Below, one piece after another: positions 13,603-19,545 of a stretch of 25,301 nucleotides of DNA; the first letter of the stretch is position 1, and each line of letters begins with the position of its first letter. The DNA is from JAGXIT01 sp964393815 (GTDB lineage: Bacteria; Patescibacteriota; Saccharimonadia; Saccharimonadales; UBA4665): positions 1-25,301 of the forward strand of contig CAYMUP010000011.1 in the NCBI GenBank assembly GCA_964393815.1, in the 5' to 3' direction. Both the position numbers and the translations under genes were made by a program. The notes under the pieces were generated by a model. It was not told the DNA's origin. It saw nothing but the letters and a program-made list of their open reading frames with translations, and ran no database searches.

Positions 13603-14891
13603 GCTTGGAACTCTTTTCTGAGCCACTCGTCTAGACTGCCTCCGCCGCCCGCACTGAGGCAAAGGACCGTGTCGCCTGCCGCTACGTGGACTGAGATAGC
13701 TTCTTTGAAGTCCAAATCAAGATTTGCAGCCTTGGTTTTAGCCTGTGACACATCAGAGAGCCCATCCAGCAGTTTTTCGGGTGTAAGCAGTTCGAGAGAC
13801 TGGTCTTCTCGAGCAAGATAGCTAGGGACAATGTAGAGCTGTTTGACGTCGTCAAAGAGGTGGGTTAACTCGTCACGAATAAAGTGCTGACGGGTGTTGT
13901 GAAGCCCCTCATACACCACAACAAGGTTTTCACTGGCAACCTCGTGACCTAGCTGAAGCGCGCCTCGAATTTTCTCTACCGTATGTGCATAGTCGCTGTA
14001 TAGTCTGGGTGCAATCTGCTCAAATCGCCTGCTTACCCCTGGAAATTTCTCAAGGTGTGCAAGCACCTCGCTAGTTGGTACATCAAAAAGCATATGCACG
14101 GCATGAGCTACTTGCCAGGCGTTACGGCGGTTTACATTGCCAGCTAGCCGAATTAACCCCATTTTTTCGTCCGTATCTGACAAAACCACATCTTTTTCAC
14201 TTGGTTCACCCGCCAGACGGTCGACATCACTCTGCCAAAGTACCGACTGCGCCGACTGTGAAATGAACTCACGAAAAGCTTGATTATAGTCTTCGCGTGT
14301 CGGATAAATATCGGGGTGATCCCAGTCAATACCTGTAATCACGCTAACTTCGGGTGAAAAATGCAGAAAGTTTCGATCAAACTCATCACACTCATAGACA
14401 AAGTACTCCGCCCCGTCTTCATATGCTCCCATCTCAGCAAAGCTGCTTTTTGCCGGCAAAATATAGCCAATAGGGAGACCTAGTTGTTTCAGTGCCCATA
14501 CCATCATGGCTGTTGTTGTGGTCTTACCATGAGTCCCGGCGACTGCGATGAGTTTGAGGTTCTTTTGAGCGAGGATTTCGTTGAGGAGCTCATCTCGTTT
14601 GCTCATACGTATCCCGTTTGCGTCACAAAATGCAATCTCGGGATGATTGGGGTTTTCTATGCTAACTGCCGAAGAGTATACGAACCAGTCAATGGGGCTC
14701 GCGGCATGGACAGCGGCAATTTCTGCCTCAGTTTGACCAATGGTAATGCTCGTAACTCCATGTTTTCTGAGGTAGTCTACATACTGCGAATCTTGTTTAT
14801 CTGACCCAGAAACAGTGTAGCCGGCCTGTTTCGCTACCAAAGCAAGGGGTCCAATACCCGTCCCCCCGATACCTGAAAAGAAAATATGCAT
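13599..14891 (-). CDS. murC: UDP-N-acetylmuramate--L-alanine ligase (MurC/Mpl-type Mur ligase)
   Basis: A 430-aa Mur ligase with the N-terminal UDP-binding Rossmann domain starting HIFFSGIGGTGIGPLA (GxGGxG near 7-12). ATP P-loop GTHGKTTTT at 119-127, central-domain motif VYECDEFDRNFL at 165-176, IDWDHPDIYPT near 188-198, and C-terminal domain with YSDYAHTVEKIRGAL and VVYEGLHNTRQHF. It adds L-Ala to UDP-MurNAc in cytoplasmic peptidoglycan synthesis. The motif ECDEFDRNFL is between MurC (EADESDGSF) and the recycling ligase Mpl (EADEYDTAF), so Mpl-like activity is possible. The start is ATG 14891, six bases after an extended -10 (TGCTACAAT); the longer frame runs across the promoter into the divergent gene and is rejected. 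Confidence 0.87.
   Translation of the reverse strand: MHIFFSGIGGTGIGPLALVAKQAGYTVSGSDKQDSQYVDYLRKHGVTSITIGQTEAEIAAVHAASPIDWFVYSSAVSIENPNHPEIAFCDANGIRMSKRDELLNEILAQKNLKLIAVAGTHGKTTTTAMMVWALKQLGLPIGYILPAKSSFAEMGAYEDGAEYFVYECDEFDRNFLHFSPEVSVITGIDWDHPDIYPTREDYNQAFREFISQSAQSVLWQSDVDRLAGEPSEKDVVLSDTDEKMGLIRLAGNVNRRNAWQVAHAVHMLFDVPTSEVLAHLEKFPGVSRRFEQIAPRLYSDYAHTVEKIRGALQLGHEVASENLVVVYEGLHNTRQHFIRDELTHLFDDVKQLYIVPSYLAREDQSLELLTPEKLLDGLSDVSQAKTKAANLDLDFKEAISVHVAAGDTVLCLSAGGGGSLDEWLRKEFQA
14195..14209 (+). repeat. 15-base exact repeat, copy B
   Basis: TTTCACTTGGTTCAC, identical to 12813-12827, here inside the murC-like coding region. No second GTGAAA core lies 33-34 bases away. Confidence 0.5.
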
Positions 14892-14897
14892 GTAACC

Positions 14898-14903
14898 ATT
14901 GTA
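14898..14903 (-). promoter_or_regulatory. Extended -10 (TGCTACAAT) of murC, leaderless type
   Basis: TACAAT with upstream TGC on the minus strand ends exactly six bases before ATG 14891. No Shine-Dalgarno. Confidence 0.6.
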
Positions 14904-14923
14904 GCAAGTAGTACGCGCATAAG

Positions 14924-14953
14924 TTGTCGAGAACACGCCAAGAGACGTATAAT
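14924..14953 (+). promoter_or_regulatory. Promoter of the divergent two-TM gene
   Basis: -35 TTGTCG (14924-14929), an 18-base spacer, perfect -10 TATAAT (14948-14953). The ATG at 14964 follows ten bases after the -10, leaving a leader of about four bases without a Shine-Dalgarno. Confidence 0.65.
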
Positions 14954-14963
14954 CATAACCAGA

Positions 14964-15575
14964 ATGAATAAAGATCACCTGTGGCTGCCTTGGCATTGGA
15001 TTAAACAAGTGCACCCTCTCTACTTTCTCGCCGCCACTCTCCTACTCGGTACAATATGTCTTATGTCACTGCGCAGTAACAACGAGCGTATGATTGAACT
15101 GCGAGAGGCGGTATATACGGCAGATGAGCAAAACGGTGATGTCGAAGGCGCCATTCGAGCACTCCGAGAGCATATTTACGCTCACATGAACACCGGTTTA
15201 AACACAGGCTCAAACTCTATTCACCCCCCAATCCAGCTCAAGTACACCTATGAAAGAGCCCAGGCTGCACAGCAAGCTCAACTTGGTCCGGGAAATGCAG
15301 CGCTATACCATGAAGCGCAAATGTACTGTGAGAGCCAACATGCAGGTGCATCAGCAACTGAACTAGTGGCTTGTTTCGAAAGCTATGCTTCAGCCCGAGG
15401 CGTGCAACTTGCCCCCATACCAGAAGCCTTGTACAAGTTTGATTTTATCTCGGCCAAATGGTCGCCCGATGTTGCTGGCCTGTCACTCATTTTTACTCTG
15501 CTTTCAGGCTTCCTTTTTATCATCACTCTCTTGTATAGATGGCTTGTTAAAAAAGACCTCGTTAGTAGTATCTAG
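14964..15575 (+). CDS. Two-TM membrane protein with extracytoplasmic loop, 203 aa
   Basis: Unknown family. TM1 at about 17-36 and TM2 at about 169-192 enclose a loop of about 130 residues that, by the positive charges flanking the helices, should be outside. The loop starts with a helix (NERMIELREAVYTADEQNGDVEGAIRALREH) and has two Cys (122 in YCESQ, 137 in ACFES), a possible disulphide. Both ends are basic and cytoplasmic. The start ATG 14964 is set by TATAAT ten bases before it; the longer frame from 14886 would begin inside murC. Its stop codon lies in a CTAG shared with the convergent gene. Confidence 0.75.
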   Translation: MNKDHLWLPWHWIKQVHPLYFLAATLLLGTICLMSLRSNNERMIELREAVYTADEQNGDVEGAIRALREHIYAHMNTGLNTGSNSIHPPIQLKYTYERAQAAQQAQLGPGNAALYHEAQMYCESQHAGASATELVACFESYASARGVQLAPIPEALYKFDFISAKWSPDVAGLSLIFTLLSGFLFIITLLYRWLVKKDLVSSI

Positions 15576-17266
15576 AGTAAAATAAACGAAAGAATGATCA
15601 GAATCACCAGGAGTACGGCGCCCCATATAATCGTGCCTGTTGAGGTTGTTGGAGGGGAAGCAACTGCTTTCAAAGCCTTTTTGGCTTGACCCTCCGTCAC
15701 AATACCTTGCGGAGCTGGTGGAGTGGACGCTTTACTCACGTCAGCATGAGACTGGCTGTCGTTCAGGCTAGCTGAGACTCCAGCCATAGCGACCCCTGCT
15801 GCGGCAGATTTAACAGTCGCTTTATCGACTGGCGCAGCCTCATGGGCTCTTTCGCGGTAATACTCTTTGCCGTACTCGAGCACTGAGTTTTCCACCGGGT
15901 GGCCGTGCTCATCAAGTTCTACTGTGTGCCAAGCACTTCGCTCAACTCGGTGGCCTTCGGGTACATCTAGGGTTTCGTGTCGCCGTTCATTTTCTACTTC
16001 GGCAGCACGCTCAATTTTGGTTGTTTCACGGGTAATCTCATGTTTGATTCGTTCTACAGCGGCGGCCGAGCGAAGCTCATGCGACTCTCTAACGACGGTC
16101 GTAATTGGACGCTCAGGGGTTGTACTTGTCGCAGTTACTTCTGGGACCCTCTGTAAGCCTTTCGGCTTCTCTGCTGGGGCGAACTTAGCAGCAAACTCTG
16201 CACGTGTTTTTTCGGCGTCACGCTCCCTTATGTTGTCCCATTTAGCGTTCTCTGCAAGCTGTTCGTGTTTCTTAACTACCTCATTGTGGCGTTTTTCCAT
16301 ACGCTTTTCACGCCGTTTGTGCCTGATATGCTCTATCCCACCGCCCACAACAAGGCCCGCAAAAAGTCCCTCCCGGCGGCCTTGTCTACGACCGTAGTAC
16401 TCTGCATCTTCAACTTCCTTAGTATTCTGAGTCGTTTGAACGACATTAGGGTTTGGCTGGACCGTTTGCAAAATATTATGTTGGTACTGCTGCTGATAGG
16501 GGGTCCGTTGGGGGTATGGAGCCCGCGGGGGTGGAGGTGGAGTACTCAAAGTTTGGGTTACGGGAGGGGGCGGCGGTGGCGGCGGAGTCGTAGCAACTCT
16601 CTTCTGTTGCTGCTTTGGCTGCTGGCGCGTCTGGTTCGTGGTCTGGGAAGTGGCCTGTGGCTGCTGAGCCGCACCATCATCGTCATCTTCACTAGAAGCT
16701 TCGGGCGATTCTTCGGGGCTATCTACACTCTCTTCACTCAAAGTTTCACCTGGGACTGCGTCTTCACCACCGTTGTCTTTCACCTCATTTTCTTTTTCAT
16801 GCGTTTCTTGATCAGACCCATCCATAGGTATTTCAACTGTTTCGGCTGGGCTAGCCTGATGCAGATTTACAATAAACTCGCCCGCCCCTACTTGGTCTTT
16901 ACGGAGATCATATGTCTCTACGGCATCGGGAGCGACTTCTGGAAGTGTGGTGTCAGGATCTTCAGCAGCCACTTCACTCCTGGCTAACTCGGCCTTTTGC
17001 TCTGACTTAGGTGCGCCTGCGTCAGATTTTTCGGCCTTCGTATCTACTTTGAAGGTCTCTAGCAGCCGGTCAAAACCTTTTAGCTCTTTTTCTTTTGGGG
17101 CCTCATTTGTGCGCTCCGCGCTTTTAAAAAGACCACCTAGACCAGCCCGGCCAACGCTTTTCTTGGAAGTGGATTTGCTGCTCGAGCTATCCTCTTCATC
17201 GTCATCATCAGTTTCGGGTGATTTTGGTTCTTCGTCCTCGCGGGACAAGTTAAGTCCTTCAGCCAT
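15572..17266 (-). CDS. Long disordered, proline-rich, tail-anchored protein, 564 aa
   Basis: No family recognised. The first 200 residues are acidic and low-complexity (DDDDEEDSSSS at 20-30, repeated Glu/Ser/Pro, SEDDDDG near 192-198). A Gln/Thr/Pro-rich zone follows with eight Pro at 228-235 and five at 243-247, then a Tyr/Gln/Pro patch. Residues about 290-340 are highly basic (RRQGRREG, a Gly-rich hydrophobic LFAGLVVGGGIEH, then RHKRREKRMEKRHN). A charged helical region (about 340-500) contains WHTVELDEHGHPVENSVLEYGKEYY. The protein ends in one TM helix (about 545-564) with almost no tail, so it is C-terminally anchored with the bulk probably cytoplasmic. A GRRxGRxxG-basic core is reminiscent of other CPR hypothetical proteins. 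Bipartite element copy 2 lies inside it. Confidence 0.78.
   Translation of the reverse strand: MAEGLNLSREDEEPKSPETDDDDEEDSSSSKSTSKKSVGRAGLGGLFKSAERTNEAPKEKELKGFDRLLETFKVDTKAEKSDAGAPKSEQKAELARSEVAAEDPDTTLPEVAPDAVETYDLRKDQVGAGEFIVNLHQASPAETVEIPMDGSDQETHEKENEVKDNGGEDAVPGETLSEESVDSPEESPEASSEDDDDGAAQQPQATSQTTNQTRQQPKQQQKRVATTPPPPPPPPVTQTLSTPPPPPRAPYPQRTPYQQQYQHNILQTVQPNPNVVQTTQNTKEVEDAEYYGRRQGRREGLFAGLVVGGGIEHIRHKRREKRMEKRHNEVVKKHEQLAENAKWDNIRERDAEKTRAEFAAKFAPAEKPKGLQRVPEVTATSTTPERPITTVVRESHELRSAAAVERIKHEITRETTKIERAAEVENERRHETLDVPEGHRVERSAWHTVELDEHGHPVENSVLEYGKEYYRERAHEAAPVDKATVKSAAAGVAMAGVSASLNDSQSHADVSKASTPPAPQGIVTEGQAKKALKAVASPPTTSTGTIIWGAVLLVILIILSFILL
16743..16790 (-). repeat. Bipartite GTGAAA element, copy 2 (inside disordered protein gene)
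   Basis: On the minus strand: first half AAATGAGGTGAAA, the same 13 bases as in copy 1, with its GTGAAA core at 16783-16778; second half GTCCCAGGTGAAA (16756-16744). The cores are 34 bases apart. The second half is coded as VPGET, a different frame from copy 1. Confidence 0.75.
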
Positions 17267-17275
17267 ATTATTATA

Positions 17276-17303
17276 ATTTTACAACACAAAGTAATTTTTG
17301 CAA
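17276..17303 (-). promoter_or_regulatory. Promoter of the tail-anchored protein gene
   Basis: On the minus strand: TTGCAA (17303-17298), a 16-base spacer, TAAAAT (17281-17276), nine bases before ATG 17266. No Shine-Dalgarno. Confidence 0.45.
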
Positions 17304-17403
17304 ACCTGCGTGATTCTCTCTTTACCTTTTTCCTTAAGCAAGTCGGAGCGAGCCGAAGGATGATAGCAAAGTATCAATGTCTGATTTCTTGTGCTCCACT
17401 CCA

Positions 17404-17450
17404 AAATGAAGTGAAAGTTGACCCTGTTAAAATGACATCCCAGGTGAAAT
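17404..17450 (+). repeat. Bipartite GTGAAA element, copy 3 (intergenic, after mazG)
   Basis: First half AAATGAAGTGAAA (17404-17416), second half ATCCCAGGTGAAAT (17437-17450), cores 33 apart. Over 43 bases (17408-17450) it matches copy 5 at 35 positions. It lies eight bases beyond the mazG stop codon, in antisense orientation to that gene. Confidence 0.8.
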
Positions 17451-17458
17451 TGGCGCCT

Positions 17459-17797
17459 CTAACGATTGTCGCCGCTGCCGGTAAGCATACCTCGTTCTTT
17501 GCGGCTGGCTAGCTTCGCGAGGTTCATCTTCGCTACTTCGTCAAAAGACACTCCTAGAGTGTTGGCAAGCACAGCAAGGTACCACAAGACATCACCAATC
17601 TCTTTGGCAAGCTCCTTTTTTTGCTCGTCAGAGACAGTAGCCTTGTTGTCACGAATGTATTTTTTGACCTTTTCAGCAATCTCGCCACCCTCGCCGGCGA
17701 TGCCCAGCGACCAGTGAGCCAGATCTAATACCTCATTGTCGCTACTCAGTGCCGTGGTAAGTGCCTGTTTCTGATACTCATCAAATGTCATGCTCAC
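17459..17797 (-). CDS. MazG-like nucleotide pyrophosphohydrolase
   Basis: A 112-aa all-alpha NTP pyrophosphatase of the single-domain MazG/dUTPase-like group, which hydrolyses (d)NTPs to NMP and PPi and clears non-canonical nucleotides. Metal-binding motif GEGGEIAEK (35-43, Glu36/Glu39) and second motif KEIGDVLWY (65-73, Glu66/Asp69) are present. The start is GTG 17797, overlapping the Sua5 stop codon (GTGA) and preceded by GGAGG six bases upstream; the ATG two codons in (17791) is 12 bases from that site and less likely. Last gene of a likely mutY/90-aa/sua5/mazG unit. Confidence 0.88.
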   Translation of the reverse strand: MSMTFDEYQKQALTTALSSDNEVLDLAHWSLGIAGEGGEIAEKVKKYIRDNKATVSDEQKKELAKEIGDVLWYLAVLANTLGVSFDEVAKMNLAKLASRKERGMLTGSGDNR

Positions 17798-18387
17798 TTC
17801 TCTATCCTCCCATTTTCGTTTATCTTGACTGCTCCCTCACGAATTATCTCAATCGCATCATCGACTATCCGAATAATAGTCGATGGCTTGTGGCCACTAA
17901 TCTCACCCCCGTCCACATAAAAATTCACTCTTTCTCCAAAATACTGCTTTGCTTCCTCTATATTAGTGGCCACTGGCTCTTTCGGATGATTAGCACTTGT
18001 TGTCATGAGCGGCCCCGTTGACCGAAGTAATGCTTGTAGCTCTTCGTTGCCTGGCACTCGCACTGCCAGTGAGTTCAAGCCCATATGTAAGTAGTGAAGC
18101 TCTTCGCCACAAGGGACGATGACGCTGATTGCCCCTGGCCAAAACTCTTGATCAGCAGTAAGATACCGCTTTTTTAAACCTAGGCCAGCTAGTTGATCAA
18201 CACTTGCAGCAATAATCGTTCCGGGACTACCTTCACGCTTCTTGATAGTAAAGAGCTGCTTGACCGCCACCTCGTCGGCGGCACGGCAAACGAGCCCGTA
18301 CACGGTGTCGGTCGGTATAACACCTACGCCACCACTCAGTAGCAACTGGATAACTTTAGGGTCGGTCAATGTTTCAGTACTAAACAT
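17794..18387 (-). CDS. Threonylcarbamoyl-AMP synthase (Sua5/YciO/YrdC family)
   Basis: A 197-aa YrdC-type protein that forms L-threonylcarbamoyl-AMP from Thr, bicarbonate and ATP, the first step of t6A37 modification in ANN-decoding tRNAs. Motifs: PTDTVYGL at 25-32, KKREGSPGTI at 49-58 (family KxR..P), SLAVRVPGN near 107-115, and the SAN motif (TTSANHP). The usual family wording is KRPxxKP and SANxSG, so there is some divergence, but key basic residues are kept. The length fits the short TsaC/YrdC form without the Sua5 C-terminal domain. It lies 15 bases after the 90-aa gene. Confidence 0.9.
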   Translation of the reverse strand: MFSTETLTDPKVIQLLLSGGVGVIPTDTVYGLVCRAADEVAVKQLFTIKKREGSPGTIIAASVDQLAGLGLKKRYLTADQEFWPGAISVIVPCGEELHYLHMGLNSLAVRVPGNEELQALLRSTGPLMTTSANHPKEPVATNIEEAKQYFGERVNFYVDGGEISGHKPSTIIRIVDDAIEIIREGAVKINENGRIEK

Positions 18388-18402
18388 AATCTTCGGGCGG
18401 TT

Positions 18403-18675
18403 TTACAGCGACATGTACGCTAGCGCGATTAACGCCGCACAGACAGCAACCGCTACCACCACTGGTACGATGGCCGCGTTGCGTGTTTTGGCAGTTTTTT
18501 GGGGCTTCGGTGCGTTAACGGCCGGCTGTTCTTGCGCAGTTTGCATGGGGGCGCTAGCCTTCGGGGCATCTTCGGTATGAGCAGCTGTTGGCTGCATCTG
18601 CGAGGCGGGCTGGGCGGACACGACATCGAGCACTTTTGGGGGTTCTGCTGGTACTTCGTGTGGCTGATTTTCCAT
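18403..18675 (-). CDS. Small tail-anchored protein, 90 aa
   Basis: Unknown function. Residues 1-67 are a Pro/Ala/Gln/Glu-rich disordered segment; residues about 68-89 form one TM helix (AAIVPVVVAVAVCAALIALAYM) with almost nothing after it, a C-terminally anchored topology like the 564-aa protein on a small scale. AGGTGG lies about three bases before the ATG, rather close, and TACAAT (18690-18685) could be a -10 box nine bases from the ATG. It sits between mutY and sua5 with short gaps. Confidence 0.65.
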   Translation of the reverse strand: MENQPHEVPAEPPKVLDVVSAQPASQMQPTAAHTEDAPKASAPMQTAQEQPAVNAPKPQKTAKTRNAAIVPVVVAVAVCAALIALAYMSL

Positions 18676-18693
18676 AACCCACCTATTGTACCA

Positions 18694-19512
18694 TTAGCCG
18701 AGGTAATATTTAGACTTGTGCTGCGAGATTAGACCTTCCCTCAGTAGGTCTTCGAGTACCCCTGGTAAACGATCGTCAGACATTCTGCCTTTCAGCTCCG
18801 AGAGCTCACACGGACACGCCTGCAAAAGGCGTAAAACCTCCCCGCGCACTTGCCTGCGTGAGCCCTGAAATGGTGATTGCTTGACGTAGTGCTTACTGCG
18901 GTGGTTATTTTTTACGAGGGTCTTCAGGTGCGACCCATAATCCATGAGTGCCCAGTAAAACTCCCTCGGATTGTCACGGTCAATTGTGGACGAAACCAAA
19001 TCCCGGATGAAATCATCAGAGACAATTTGGCCATCCCGGGTGAAATGGTGGATGTAGACGGTGCGAATATTTGTCTCCACAAACACGACCGGCTGGTTGT
19101 ATGCGTAGGCCAAAATCGCCCCCGTTGTATTTACTCCTACGCCTGGTAACGCAACGAGCCCAGGCATGTCCGTAGGAAAGTATCCGTGCTGCTTGATTAC
19201 TCTCGCGGCCTCCCAGAGATATTTTGCCCGGCGATTATACCCCAGCCCCTGCCAGGCCAGCAACACTTCGGCTAATTCGGCGGCGGTCAAAGACTCTACC
19301 GTTGGAAAGCTTTTTAGAAATGCTCCGTATTTTGGCATGACTCTCGCAACCTGCGTCTGTTGCAACATTATTTCGCTGACCAAAATCTTATAGGGGTCAA
19401 ACGACCTGTCTGCCCCGGGTAAACGCCACGGTAAATCGTGTCTCCCATGTTCGTCATAGTACTTTCGTAAGGTCGTGATAAAATCTCGAGCCACGTCTTC
19501 TTCATCTGACAT
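18694..19512 (-). CDS. MutY-like HhH-GPD DNA glycosylase lacking the iron-sulphur cluster
   Basis: A 272-aa glycosylase of the MutY/EndoIII fold, annotated in relatives as A/G-specific adenine glycosylase, which removes adenine opposite 8-oxoguanine. Present: HDLPWR (25-30), catalytic Glu47 in SEIMLQQTQ, WQGLGYNRRAKYL (87-99), helix-hairpin-helix LPGVGVNTTGA (122-132). The position of the catalytic Asp (MutY LDGNVKRV) reads VETNIRTV, so Glu146 replaces Asp. The four cluster Cys after the HhH domain are absent (WALMDYGSHLKTLVKNNHRSKHY). A C-terminal winged-helix-like stretch (RRQVRGEVLRLL to the end) replaces the NUDIX-like domain. I recall this variant from other CPR and Chloroflexi sequences. 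TATAAT (19529-19524) lies 11 bases before the ATG. Confidence 0.85.
   Translation of the reverse strand: MSDEEDVARDFITTLRKYYDEHGRHDLPWRLPGADRSFDPYKILVSEIMLQQTQVARVMPKYGAFLKSFPTVESLTAAELAEVLLAWQGLGYNRRAKYLWEAARVIKQHGYFPTDMPGLVALPGVGVNTTGAILAYAYNQPVVFVETNIRTVYIHHFTRDGQIVSDDFIRDLVSSTIDRDNPREFYWALMDYGSHLKTLVKNNHRSKHYVKQSPFQGSRRQVRGEVLRLLQACPCELSELKGRMSDDRLPGVLEDLLREGLISQHKSKYYLG
19000..19046 (+). repeat. Bipartite GTGAAA element, copy 6 (inside mutY-like gene, antisense)
   Basis: Two near-identical halves: ATCCCGGATGAAAT (19000-19013) and ATCCCGGGTGAAAT (19033-19046), one base different, exactly 33 apart. The coding strand reads FTRD and FIRD eleven residues apart. Confidence 0.65.
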
Positions 19513-19523
19513 AGATCGTTCGT

Positions 19524-19529
19524 ATTATA
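19524..19529 (-). promoter_or_regulatory. -10 element (TATAAT) of the mutY-like gene
   Basis: Perfect TATAAT on the minus strand, 11 bases before ATG 19512. A small hairpin GCCCT-ATCG-AGGGC (19533-19546) lies just upstream at the stop codon of the previous gene. No good -35. Confidence 0.45.
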
Positions 19530-19545
19530 CCTGCCCTATCGAGGG

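Noticed and set aside
13603..13662. N-terminal extension of the EEP protein
   Set aside because: The Arg-rich extension overlaps the end of murC, while ATG 13602 gives a four-base overlap and the normal EEP start KLVQLNMW.
14892..15014. N-terminal extension of the MurC-like protein upstream of ATG 14891
   Set aside because: It would cover both divergent promoters and the start of the opposite gene, and the family N-terminus begins at HIFFSGIGG.
15867..17276. Plus-strand open frames (up to 240 aa) opposite the disordered protein gene
   Set aside because: They are antisense shadows of a strongly biased coding sequence: Ser/Arg/Leu-rich with no start signals.
17411..17450. A peptide-coding origin for repeat copies 3 and 5 (both can be read as EVKV-x-PV-...-SQVK)
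   Set aside because: Neither copy lies in a supported gene in that frame, and other copies carry the same DNA in frames giving different peptides, so the similarity is at DNA level.
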